Assembly (NCBI GenBank): GCA_030748485.1
Contig: JASMLW010000327.1
Coordinates: forward strand, 1 to 33,118
Reading direction: 5' to 3'
DNA from: Pirellulaceae bacterium
Lineage (GTDB): Bacteria > Planctomycetota > Planctomycetia > Pirellulales > Pirellulaceae
DNA length: 33,118 bases
Made by a program: the position numbers and the translations under genes. Below the pieces are notes generated by a model that saw only the letters and a list, made by a program, of their open reading frames with translations, did not search any database and was not told the DNA's origin. Positions 7,649-15,824 of the stretch are shown in pieces (the first letter of the stretch is position 1; each line of letters opens with the position of its first letter).

Positions 7649-10600
7649 TCACTTCTTCTTTGCCGGTTCTTCCTTTTTCACCGCCTCCACCCGCAGTCGC
7701 AAGGCGGGCGAACTCTGGACGTACGATCGCCCCTGGAAACTAACGCTGCCGTTGGCGACCACGTTGGCGAGGTTGACTGGAGCGCCGTTGTACGTCCGAA
7801 TCTCGACGATCGCTTCGCTGGCGTTTTCAGCAACAGTCACCGGAGGCGCGGCAACGCGAGACGGCAGGCCCTGCAAGACGACACGAATGGGAGCCGTGAA
7901 CCCGGCGGTCCGTTGGATTTTGATCGGTATCTCGACCGTTTTCCCCGAGGTGACCTTGAGTTCCGGGGCGGCCCACATCAGCACCACCGGCGCTTGGGGC
8001 ATCACTGTCAGCAGCAGGTCGTCGACCGGAACGTACCGCCACGCGTTGACGTAGCGAATCTGTTCGGACGGCCTCGCTTTGCGAGTTACCTCCTGCTCGC
8101 CAATCTTCGCCTTGCCGACGACCGATATGGCGACAACACCCGGGGCAGCGTCCGGCGGCATCGTGATCGAAACCGTCTGCTCAGTCTGGTTGCTGGCCAT
8201 TACGGTTGGACTAACAATCGCCCCAGGCGGCGGGTTGGCGACCGTCAGTTCGATCGGTCCTGTAAAGCCCTGCCGGCGCTGGACGAGCACCTTCAGCGGC
8301 GTGGCTCCGCCAGCGGTCACGCGGGGATTGTCCGGGCTGACGGTGAGTGCAAAGTCAGGTCGTGGCGGATGCACATCCAGACGGTAGACGTGACGCGAAC
8401 TGCCTTGGCCGGTCGTGTCTCCCACGCGGATCGTGTACTCGCCGTCGGCGGCGAACGTGTGATCGATTGACGAATCGGGGGAGCTGTTGGCGTCGTCATT
8501 GTTCTTCAGCCGCCGTCCATTGGCGTCGAAGAGATCGAGCCGCGCGTCCAGGGGCGAGCCGAGCGAGCGGCTGACGGTTTCGAAGAACAACCGCTGACCT
8601 TTCGCGGCGTTGAACTTGAAGTAATCGACATCGCCGGGTTGCTCAATCACACCATTGGCGGTCGCGGGAACTTGCGTGGCCGTCGCTTGTTCGGCGCCGT
8701 CATTCGGCTCGACTTCGATGACTTCAGGGTCCTCGCCCACAGCGAAAGCAAGGTCATTGGCCGTGTCGGCCGCTCTCCGCCAGCGCGGGCCGCCGACCGG
8801 TGTGTCGGCGGCAAAGTCTAGAGCGAACTCGGTCTTGGTCAGATTGATCCCCCGCAGCTTGACCGGAATCGTAGCGCCTCGTTTTCCACCGGCCGGAAAG
8901 GCGCTGGTCACGAACGGCAACTGGCCGATGGTCAGGCGGTAGTTGAATTCCGCTCGGCCGCGATACAGTTCATCGCGAACCTCGACGATGTATTGACCGT
9001 CCCGCGGCGCAGTGAAGACGAGCAGCGGATCTTCGCGGCCCCCATAATCGTGCGCGTAGGCTAGATTGCGAAACGGTTGGTCTGCGATCTTGTCACGCGA
9101 GGCATTTTGCTCGACGACTCGCTTGTTGGCAGCGGCGAGTTCCGCGGTCGCCTGATTGGCGGCGGCGGCGGCGGCGGTCACTCGCGCATTGGCGGCGACC
9201 AGGGCCGTCGCCTTGCCGGCGACGACTTTCTCGGCCGCAATCTTCGCGGCGGTCGCCTTATCGAGCGCCGCCTTGGCTTGAGCCGCTTTGGTTTGAGCCG
9301 TTTTGGCGGCGGCGGTCTGTTGAACGAGCGAATTTTCGGCGGCGGACTTTGCGGCGTTCGCCTTGCCGACGGCCGCCTGCGCCGCATTGGCCAAGTCGGT
9401 TGCGGCCTTCGCGGCTGTCGCTTTGGCGACGGCGATCTGGCTGGCTCCGTTCTTGGCGTCAACCGCATTCTTCTCAACCGCTGCAGCGGCAGCGACTTTG
9501 CGAGCTGTCGCTTGCACCGCCGCAGTCAATTCGTGGACGGCTCGATCGGCGACGGCTTTTTCCGCCGCGGCCTTTTCGGCGGCGGCGACGGCGGTGGCGG
9601 CAGCCGCTTTTTTGACGTCCGCATCTTCGATCGCCGCGGCTTTGGCGGCCGCCTTGGCCGTCTCTGCTACGCGGGCCGCTCGCGCCGCGTTGGCCGATTT
9701 CTCGGCGGCCACTTTTTCCGCCGCGATCCGCTCAGCGTCGAACGACAGAATGAAGGCGGCGGCGATGAAAGCTGACGATTTTTCGGTCGCCACCCGAGCA
9801 GTCTGAGCCTTGGCGTTCACATCTTGATTGGCCCCGTTGCGCGCGGCGATGGCCTTGTCGGCGGCCGTCCGCTGCGCGGCGAGTTGTTTGTTTGCGGCAG
9901 CCACGGCGGCGACCTTCGCCGCCACGTCTCGTTCAGCGGCGGCTCGACCGGCGACGGCTTTCTCCGCCGCGGCCGTGGCTTGGGCGAGTTGGCTGGCGGC
10001 GTTCTTGGCGGCGACCACCTGCGCGGCGGCCGGCTTGTCAGCAGCCACCTTGGCGTCAGTCGCCCGCTTCGCTTCCGCCCGCCGCGCCGCAAGTGCCGCG
10101 GCCGCTTGCTTGGAGCTGGCGGCCCTGGCGGCGGCCGTCCGTTCCGCCACCAGAGCCTCGTCGGCAGCCCGGCCCAGCGCGGTCGCCTCCCGAATCGTCA
10201 ACAGTCCCTCGAACCAACCCGGACGTTGGCGGGACACGTAGGGGTGCAACCGCTGGCCGCAAAGGTCCAAGACGATAACCTGCCCTGACTTTGCCGAGAA
10301 TCGAAAGAAGTCGCGGTCCTCACCGCGATTGATGGCTCCGTTGACGACCAGCGGCAGCGATGCCAGCGGCATCGCCTGGGCGGCCGTCTCGTTCGGCTCC
10401 CGCTCAGTCGCCTCAGACAATGCGCCGACCGCGAAACGAGCAACGTTGGACGCGCCCGCGGGGGTGACGAGCCGCAATTCGCCCAGGCCCAGTTGAGCAT
10501 CCGCCGCGGCCGTCAGCCGAACGGTCACGCGACGCGAGTTGGGATTCGCGCCAGCGGCCGGCGGAACGATCTCGGCCGATACACCGGGGCAGACAACTCG

Positions 10601-10795
10601 CACGGCTGAAGTCGGGACTAAATTCGCTCCTTGCACGGTGATTTCAACCGATCCGCCGCGGGCCACGCCGGCCGGCATCAGCGCCGTGACGGTCGGCGGC
10701 GGCGCCGGCAAGCGAACCTCGTCCGCAGCAGCGGCGAAACGTAGCGGTCCGGCCAGCAGCAGCGTCCATGCGAAGATGCGGTGAGCCGATTTCAT
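7649..10795 (-). CDS. Exported PPC-domain protein with a large Ala/Lys-rich insert
   Basis: This 1048-residue protein has a start supported by GGAGGAGA eight bases upstream. Residues 1-24 are a signal peptide ending near AAAADE. Residues 30-122 look like an IPT/TIG-like Ig fold (PPPTVTALMPAGVARGG, VTVQGANLV-type motif). A PPC (bacterial pre-peptidase C-terminal) beta-sandwich starts near 130 (EREPNETAAQAMPL, DRDFFRFSAKSGQ) and is interrupted by residues 202-572, which are almost purely Ala-, Lys- and Glu-rich. The domain resumes at RNLAYAHDYGG and DPLLVFTAPRDGQYIVEV. A second PPC domain follows near 700 (VEPNDGAEQATA, DVDYFKFNAAKGQRLFFE), then Ig-like segments and the Lys-rich tail EEPAKKK. 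It is the last gene of the right-hand operon, 52 bases after the DUF1501 gene. The role is likely extracellular or structural; no catalytic domain is seen. Confidence 0.92.
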   Translation of the reverse strand: MKSAHRIFAWTLLLAGPLRFAAAADEVRLPAPPPTVTALMPAGVARGGSVEITVQGANLVPTSAVRVVCPGVSAEIVPPAAGANPNSRRVTVRLTAAADAQLGLGELRLVTPAGASNVARFAVGALSEATEREPNETAAQAMPLASLPLVVNGAINRGEDRDFFRFSAKSGQVIVLDLCGQRLHPYVSRQRPGWFEGLLTIREATALGRAADEALVAERTAAARAASSKQAAAALAARRAEAKRATDAKVAADKPAAAQVVAAKNAASQLAQATAAAEKAVAGRAAAERDVAAKVAAVAAANKQLAAQRTAADKAIAARNGANQDVNAKAQTARVATEKSSAFIAAAFILSFDAERIAAEKVAAEKSANAARAARVAETAKAAAKAAAIEDADVKKAAAATAVAAAEKAAAEKAVADRAVHELTAAVQATARKVAAAAAVEKNAVDAKNGASQIAVAKATAAKAATDLANAAQAAVGKANAAKSAAENSLVQQTAAAKTAQTKAAQAKAALDKATAAKIAAEKVVAGKATALVAANARVTAAAAAANQATAELAAANKRVVEQNASRDKIADQPFRNLAYAHDYGGREDPLLVFTAPRDGQYIVEVRDELYRGRAEFNYRLTIGQLPFVTSAFPAGGKRGATIPVKLRGINLTKTEFALDFAADTPVGGPRWRRAADTANDLAFAVGEDPEVIEVEPNDGAEQATATQVPATANGVIEQPGDVDYFKFNAAKGQRLFFETVSRSLGSPLDARLDLFDANGRRLKNNDDANSSPDSSIDHTFAADGEYTIRVGDTTGQGSSRHVYRLDVHPPRPDFALTVSPDNPRVTAGGATPLKVLVQRRQGFTGPIELTVANPPPGAIVSPTVMASNQTEQTVSITMPPDAAPGVVAISVVGKAKIGEQEVTRKARPSEQIRYVNAWRYVPVDDLLLTVMPQAPVVLMWAAPELKVTSGKTVEIPIKIQRTAGFTAPIRVVLQGLPSRVAAPPVTVAENASEAIVEIRTYNGAPVNLANVVANGSVSFQGRSYVQSSPALRLRVEAVKKEEPAKKK
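9080..10192 (-). repeat. Ala/Lys-rich low-complexity insert (about 370 residues) inside the PPC domain
   Basis: Residues 202-572 of the PPC protein are built from loosely repeated units of the type AAEKVAAEK, ATAAKIAAEK and AADKAIAARN. Ala is the dominant residue, with regularly spaced Lys, Arg, Glu and Asp, which predicts a long helix or coiled coil. A short hydrophobic break (FIAAAFILSF, about 343-352) interrupts it. The insert splits one PPC domain between the strands before IREA and the strands starting at FRNLAYAHDY. The DNA is rich in GCG/GCC codons and also stays open in antisense frames. It resembles the insert at 13046-13588. Confidence 0.85.
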
Positions 10796-10847
10796 AGTTG
10801 TCTCCTCCGGATAGGGAGTTCACGACGCCAACTTCTTCCCAACGCAG

Positions 10848-12194
10848 CTAACTCACGTCCGCAAGTTCCGTCAGCATCCCGCCGCTGACAACGCTCGTGC
10901 CGTACGGCAACAGGCGGATGTTCCGATCGCGTTCGACGTACGTCTTGTCGTAGGGGATGCCCAGCAGAGTGAACATGGTGGCTCCGACGTCCCACGGCAG
11001 CACGGGTCGATCTTTCACTTCCTCGCCTTTGTCGGTGCTCTTTCCGACGACGTGTCCGCCGGCAATCCCGCCGCCGCCGATCACCGCCGAAAACACCTTT
11101 GAGTAATGGTGCCGACCGCCTTGCCAACGCGGCGCATAATCAATCGTCGGCGTGCGACCGAATTCGCCCATGCAGAGAACAATGGTCGAGTCGAGCATCC
11201 CGCGCTGGTGCAAGTCCTCGAGCAACGCGGCGAAAGCCTGATCGAGTTCGGGGAGCCGCGTGTTCTGCAGCGTCTCGAAATTCCGCGAATGCGTATCCCA
11301 ACCACCGCGATCGACGTGCACGAACGACACGCCCGCCTCGACCAGGCGTCGAGCCAACAGGCAGCTTTGCCCGAGCGTGTTCCGCCCATATCGTTCGCGG
11401 AGCTTGTCGTCTTCGGTATCCAGTTGAAACGCCTTGGATGCTTCCGGCGCCGCGATCATGTCGTAGGACCGCCGGTAGAAGCCGTCGAGAACTTCCAGTT
11501 CGGCGTCGCCGTCGAGCCGTTGTTTCAGCGAGTCGAGTCCCTCGAGCCATTTGCGGCGATTGTTCAACCGGTCGACCGTCACCCCTGTTGGCAGCCGCAG
11601 GCTGCGAACTTGGAAGCCGCTCGAGTTCGGATCGCTGCCGATCGCGAACGGCTTGTACGTGCCGCCCATGAACCCGGCCTGCGCGTACCGGTGGCCATTG
11701 GGAACAGCGACGTACGGCGGCAACGATCCCTGATATCCCCACTCGCGAAACACGACCGACCCGTAACTGGGGCTGACCGTCCCCCGCGCCGGGACATTGC
11801 CGGTCAACATGATGTGGCTCGCGATGTCGTGCGATGGCGACGGATGCGTCATCGTGTTCAACAGACTGAACTTGTCGGCCTGCTGCGCCAACTTGGGGAG
11901 GTGCTCGGAGATCCGCAGGCCCGGCGCCTTGGTGTCGATCGGCTTGAACGAACCGCGATGCGTCGCCGGCGCATCCGGTTTGAGATCAAACGTGTCCATG
12001 TGAGACGGACCGCCGCTCAACCAGAGCACGATGCAAGCCTTGGCCTTGTTCTCTTTTTTGGGGTTCGCCTGGGCCCGCGACTTGAGAGCGTCGCCCATCG
12101 TCAGTCCGAACGCCGACAATGCTCCCGCGCGAACGAAATCGCGACGTCCCATGCCCTGTCGGCCGCGGCCAGAATTCATGTCGATTTGCAGCAT
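10848..12194 (-). CDS. DUF1501 family exported protein (Tat signal)
   Basis: I place the start at the ATG at 12194 (MLQIDMNSGRG) because GGAGGA lies eight bases upstream. The frame extends further, to 12545, but that part lies opposite or inside the upstream gene. The 448-residue product has a twin-arginine leader (GMGRRDFVRAGALSAFGL) and DUF1501 signatures: LWLSGGPSHMDTFDLKP, the HVDRGGWDTH motif, CMGEFGRTPTIDYAPRWQGG and VIGGGGIAGGHVVGKSTDKG. It belongs to the alkaline phosphatase/sulfatase-like superfamily, probably acting outside the cytoplasm. It sits 68 bases after the DUF1549/DUF1553 gene and 52 before the PPC gene, so a three-gene operon is likely. Sequence differs clearly from the other DUF1501 protein at 2415-3839, so this is not a recent tandem duplication. 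Confidence 0.93.
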   Translation of the reverse strand: MLQIDMNSGRGRQGMGRRDFVRAGALSAFGLTMGDALKSRAQANPKKENKAKACIVLWLSGGPSHMDTFDLKPDAPATHRGSFKPIDTKAPGLRISEHLPKLAQQADKFSLLNTMTHPSPSHDIASHIMLTGNVPARGTVSPSYGSVVFREWGYQGSLPPYVAVPNGHRYAQAGFMGGTYKPFAIGSDPNSSGFQVRSLRLPTGVTVDRLNNRRKWLEGLDSLKQRLDGDAELEVLDGFYRRSYDMIAAPEASKAFQLDTEDDKLRERYGRNTLGQSCLLARRLVEAGVSFVHVDRGGWDTHSRNFETLQNTRLPELDQAFAALLEDLHQRGMLDSTIVLCMGEFGRTPTIDYAPRWQGGRHHYSKVFSAVIGGGGIAGGHVVGKSTDKGEEVKDRPVLPWDVGATMFTLLGIPYDKTYVERDRNIRLLPYGTSVVSGGMLTELADVS

Positions 12195-12262
12195 TAGTTT
12201 GTCCTCCAATTGAGACGTCGCAGTGCACGTGGAAAAGCAGCCGCGGTCCGCGGCGGCGGAGG

Positions 12263-15200
12263 TCAGTGATTGAAGAGAAACTCTTTTGTGTTCATCAGCA
12301 CCCAGGCCAGGTCTTCGAATTTCTCGCGACGCTGGTCCGCGGCGATCGGTTCGGCGAGGATCACCTGTCGTTCGGCGTCCGTCGGAAAACGGCTGAGCGC
12401 GACGAGATACAGTTCGTCGACAACCGCGGCGGCCGTTTTCTCGGACGCGGCGAGTTGCGCCGCCCGACCGCCGTTGTCGCGCAGCTTGCGCGCGACGTAT
12501 TCGGAGCTGATCATCTGCAAGCTCTGGCCGATGTGCGTATCGCACGTCCGTTCCGACTCGACCGGTGTCGCCCGCTTTGGACGGCCGAACAGATCGAGAA
12601 ACTCGGATCGCATCGAAACATCGGGCAACTGAGTCGCTCGCGTCCCCAGCGGCAGTCCAGGGTATTTTTCGTGGACGCCGGTGACCTGACTGATAGCCGT
12701 CGCCAGTTGCTCAGCCGTCAGTCGCTTCAGGTGGTAGTGCGAGTAGTGGATGCGATCATGCTTGTTCCACTGATGCGGTTGAGCCGAAAGTTGGTAGGTC
12801 CGCGAATTGAGAATGTGGCGGAACATGCCTTTCATGTCGTAGTCCGTACGCACAAATTCACCCGCCAGGTAATCCAACAACTCGCGGTTGGACGCTGGAT
12901 TGGTTGAGCGGAAATCGTCCGGCTCGTCGATGACGCCGCGCCCCAACAGCCATGTCCAAACGCGGTTGACCATGTGCTTGGCGAAGTAGGGGTTGTCCGG
13001 AGCGGTGATCCAGGCCGCCAGCACCGCGCGTGGGTCGCCGGGTGACTCCGCCGCGACGACGGCGGCGGCGGCCTGCTTGGCCGCCGCGGTCTTGTCCGCC
13101 AGCGACTTGTCCGCCGCCACCTTCTCGGCGGTCGCCTTGTCGACGGCTGCCTTGTTGGCGGCGTCGGCGGCGACGGCGGCGGTGGCGACAGCAGCTTTCT
13201 CTTGAGCCGCCTTGTCGGCCTGAGCTTTCGCCGCCACGGCTCGTTCGGCGGTGGCCTTGGCGACAGCTCTCCGCTCAGCGAGCAACTTGTCAGCCGCCTC
13301 CTTGCCAGCCGCTTCCTTATCAGCGGCGGCCGCCGCTGCCGCTTGTTTCTCGGCCGCGACGAGGTCCGCTGCCGCTTTATTCGCCGCGGCCTTGGCGGTC
13401 GCAGCCGTCGCGGCGGCCTGCTTCACGGCTTTGTCCTTCTCCACAACTCGCTGCCCACCGGCCGTCTTAGCGGCCTTCGCTTTCGCGACTGCGGCCGCCA
13501 ACACATTGGCCGCGCTCTTGGCGGTCGCCGCGGCGCTGCTCGCCTCCGCGTCGGCCTGCGCCCGCGCCGCTAACTCAGCAGCCGCGAGATGCTTGCCGGC
13601 CAGGAACTTTGGTGAAGCAGATTTGTTCGTCTCCGGATTCCTGATCGATCCGCTGTCGGCGACGTAGATGATCTCCTCGTCTTGTTCCTGCGAACGCTTG
13701 ATGCGGACTTTGGTGAAGAAGGCCGCCATGCCGAGGTTGTCGATCAGCGTGAACTGCTCGAACGGATGATTGTGGCAGTGAGCGCAATCGAGACGCACGC
13801 CGAGAAACGCGGTCGACGCGTGCTCGGCCATCCCCTGCGGACCTTCCCCGACGCGGAAGAAGTTGGCTGGGCCATTGCGATAGGCGCTGCCTCGGGCGGT
13901 GAGCAACTGGTGGACAAACTGGTCCATCGGCATGTTTTGGTCGAGCGCATCCCACAGCCAGCGGTAGTAAGCCCACATCCCCTTGTCCTGGAGCCGCGAC
14001 GGATTGTTGCGATTGATCTGCAGCACGTCGCCCCATTTCACGGCGTAGAAGTCCGCGTATTCAGGCCGCTCCAACAACGCATCGATCAGCCGACTCCGCT
14101 TGTCCGGTCCGGTGTCGCTCAGAAACGCACGCGCCTCCTCGGCCGTCGGCAACACACCGACCACGTCGAGATAAACGCGGCGGAGAAACTCGGCGTCCGT
14201 GCAAAGATCTGATGGAATCACGTTCAACTCGCGCAACTTGTCGAGCACCAGCTCGTCAACTCTGTTGTTGGTCGGCACTTCAGGGAACGGCACCGTGGCG
14301 GGCTGCGACGAAGTCACGCGACTGGTGGCGAGTCGACCGCCGTAGGCGATCATGAACACAGCCTCGCCGTACCCGGTCCCTTGCACGACTCCTGTTTCAT
14401 CCACCTTCGCCACAGCTTCTTCGTTTGACTTGAACGACGACAACGTCGTCACGTCCCGCATCGTGCCGTCCGAATAATAGGCCTCCACCAATAGCCGCTG
14501 TTCGTCGCCCGGCAGCATGTGCCGCTGCTCGGGGAAAACTCGCACCCGGACCAGTTCGGGATCGTCCGCGCCGCCCTCGGGCGACTGCTGTTTGATCCAG
14601 TCGACGAGCAGGTCGTATTCCGGGTCTCCCTCCGCGGTGAGATCGGCGCCGCCGTGGTCCTCCTCACACGTCGCTTTCAACAGCAACCAGCTGCGATCCG
14701 GCTGCGCGGGGTCGAGCAGCTTCTTCTTCTTGTCCGTGATCTGCAGGAAGTCTTTGTGGGGATTGGCGCTGAATAACGACAAGTGAAGCCGCTTCTTGCC
14801 TTTGGGCGATCCGTGGCAACCCATCTGATTGCAAGTCAGCCGTGAAAGAACGGGCAACACGTCGTTGCGGAAGTTGTACGAATTGTCTTCGAAGCGAGCG
14901 ACGCTGAGCGGTGCTGAGGCGGTGAGGTCCCGCAACTTGGCCGTGATCGTCGCCGCCCCATTTGCCTTGGGCAGAATTGTCCCTTCTTTTGAGACGTCCG
15001 CGACGGCTCCGTCCGACGTGCCGAACTCGCACTGACTCGTCACGTCCCGCAACGTCCCATCGGCGTACTCGCCCGTGACGCGCAGGCCCTGGCTGCTGCG
15101 CGCACCAGCCAAAACGACCTGCTCGGGAGACAAAGTGATCCGTTTCAACTGTGCGGTCGGCCCGCTGGCCTGCTCCTCTTGGGCGACCACCGGACTGGCA

Positions 15201-15271
15201 GGCAGCGCCAAGCATGTCGTCAGAAGAATCACGGAAAGCAACGTCCAACGACGGTCGGCGGGAACTCGCAT
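12263..15271 (-). CDS. BIG2-cytochrome-DUF1549-DUF1553 protein with an Ala/Lys-rich insert
   Basis: The start at 15271 (MRVPADRRWTLL) is chosen over an in-frame ATG at 15361 because AGGAGAA lies six bases upstream and a clean signal peptide follows (LLSVILLTTCLALPASPVVAQ). The product is 1002 residues. Order: a BIG2-like Ig domain (about 40-125); a cytochrome-like domain with CX4CH (CNQMGCH, 147-153) followed by GSPKGKKRLHLSLF; a second BIG2-like domain (about 238-315); DUF1549 with CXXCH (CAHCHNHPFEQF, from 496); an Ala/Lys-rich insert (about 562-742); then DUF1553 (DPRAVLAAWITAPDNPYFAKH, VNRVWTWLLGRG, ending NTKEFLFNH). The insert sits exactly in the DUF1549-DUF1553 linker. It is first in the right-hand minus-strand operon. 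The family is exported and probably haem-binding; its function is unestablished. Confidence 0.92.
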   Translation of the reverse strand: MRVPADRRWTLLSVILLTTCLALPASPVVAQEEQASGPTAQLKRITLSPEQVVLAGARSSQGLRVTGEYADGTLRDVTSQCEFGTSDGAVADVSKEGTILPKANGAATITAKLRDLTASAPLSVARFEDNSYNFRNDVLPVLSRLTCNQMGCHGSPKGKKRLHLSLFSANPHKDFLQITDKKKKLLDPAQPDRSWLLLKATCEEDHGGADLTAEGDPEYDLLVDWIKQQSPEGGADDPELVRVRVFPEQRHMLPGDEQRLLVEAYYSDGTMRDVTTLSSFKSNEEAVAKVDETGVVQGTGYGEAVFMIAYGGRLATSRVTSSQPATVPFPEVPTNNRVDELVLDKLRELNVIPSDLCTDAEFLRRVYLDVVGVLPTAEEARAFLSDTGPDKRSRLIDALLERPEYADFYAVKWGDVLQINRNNPSRLQDKGMWAYYRWLWDALDQNMPMDQFVHQLLTARGSAYRNGPANFFRVGEGPQGMAEHASTAFLGVRLDCAHCHNHPFEQFTLIDNLGMAAFFTKVRIKRSQEQDEEIIYVADSGSIRNPETNKSASPKFLAGKHLAAAELAARAQADAEASSAAATAKSAANVLAAAVAKAKAAKTAGGQRVVEKDKAVKQAAATAATAKAAANKAAADLVAAEKQAAAAAAADKEAAGKEAADKLLAERRAVAKATAERAVAAKAQADKAAQEKAAVATAAVAADAANKAAVDKATAEKVAADKSLADKTAAAKQAAAAVVAAESPGDPRAVLAAWITAPDNPYFAKHMVNRVWTWLLGRGVIDEPDDFRSTNPASNRELLDYLAGEFVRTDYDMKGMFRHILNSRTYQLSAQPHQWNKHDRIHYSHYHLKRLTAEQLATAISQVTGVHEKYPGLPLGTRATQLPDVSMRSEFLDLFGRPKRATPVESERTCDTHIGQSLQMISSEYVARKLRDNGGRAAQLAASEKTAAAVVDELYLVALSRFPTDAERQVILAEPIAADQRREKFEDLAWVLMNTKEFLFNH
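13046..13588 (-). repeat. Ala/Lys-rich low-complexity insert (about 180 residues) between DUF1549 and DUF1553
   Basis: After SPKFLAGK the protein enters about 180 residues dominated by Ala with spaced Lys, Glu and Asp (units such as ATAEKVAADK and AADKEAAGKEAADK). It then returns to the DUF1553 consensus at SPGDPRAVLAAW. Relatives normally have a linker of a few residues here. The unit DKATAEKVAADK closely matches DKATAAKIAAEK in the PPC-gene insert, and their DNA (13083-13142 versus 9203-9262) is visibly similar. Confidence 0.85.
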
Positions 15272-15453
15272 GGGATTCTCCTGTTGCAGGACGTCAACCG
15301 GCGCACTCCGCGGAGGATCGGTCCGCCGACGGGGTGGCGAGTCGAGTGTTGGGCGAGTCAATTGACTGCTGAGGCGGGAAGGTTTTTGGCAGGTTGGCTA
15401 GGGAGCTTGGGGAAGTCCCGCGCCACGAAAAGGGTGGGGTCCAGGCGCCGGTC

Positions 15454-15465
15454 GTTCCATGGAAC
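15454..15465. promoter_or_regulatory. Perfect 12-bp palindrome GTTCCATGGAAC
   Basis: A perfect dyad lies in the divergent intergenic region, about 20 bases from the AT-rich octamer repeats. It could be a regulator binding site. Nothing ties it to a known regulator. Confidence 0.25.
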
Positions 15466-15476
15466 TCACGACACTG

Positions 15477-15509
15477 TAATGGATTAATGGATCATTTTAT
15501 CCACTATTA
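15477..15509. promoter_or_regulatory. Tandem octamers TAATGGAT plus an inverted partial copy (operator-like)
   Basis: Two abutting copies of TAATGGAT (15477-15484 and 15485-15492) are followed six bases later by ATCCACTATTA (15499-15509), an imperfect inverted copy. This is the most AT-rich patch between the two divergent operons, so an operator or promoter function is plausible. It is an inference from repetition and position. Confidence 0.4.
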
Positions 15510-15824
15510 AACCGGCGTGTCAACTGTGTCCGTTTGGAGCGATCAACCGATCTGAGCGGCGCCGGCGGTCATTACTTTCGCGAGGGGCTCGTTTTGCCTA
15601 TAGTGAGCGATGCATCTCCATACAGGATGCCCTTTTACGAGCCGCGAAGTTCGCGGCGCTGGGCCCGCCCCACCACCCCACCCGACCACTCCTCCCAACA
15701 CAAGACGGGTTCGGTTTGCCATCCTACTGTTCGACCAGTAAGATGGTGCGGAACACGTCGACCAACCGTGAGCGGGCGGGCCAGCCATTCGTCCAATGCT
15801 CAACCAACTACGAGGAACAATTCG

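Larger units (their letters stand above)
15272..15824. other. Divergent intergenic region between minus- and plus-strand operons
   Basis: This stretch of about 550 bases must carry both promoters. It contains the palindrome at 15454-15465, the octamer repeats at 15477-15509 in an AT-rich island, and a short stem-loop at 15644-15660 (GCCGCGAA/TTCGCGGC with a one-base centre) in the presumed 5' leader of the PQQ-like gene. A reading frame upstream of 15825 is open but has no protein-like character. No RNA gene was recognised. Confidence 0.6.

Noticed and set aside
9077..10288. Plus-strand Gly/Ala-rich open frames opposite the Ala/Lys-rich insert
   Set aside because: The repetitive GCG/GCC-rich insert keeps several frames open on both strands. 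These frames have no start context and no domain.
12195..12545. N-terminal extension of the DUF1501 frame beyond 12194
   Set aside because: It overlaps the upstream DUF1553 gene, is Arg-rich without protein character, and the Tat leader with a good SD begins at 12194.
9080..13588. Repeat-rich DNA considered as a CRISPR-like array
   Set aside because: Units are degenerate, coding and in frame, without regularly spaced unique spacers, and no cas genes are present.
15534..15824. Upstream extension of the first PQQ-like gene
   Set aside because: Its translation lacks similarity to the family and would bury the signal peptide; GAGGAA supports the start at 15825.
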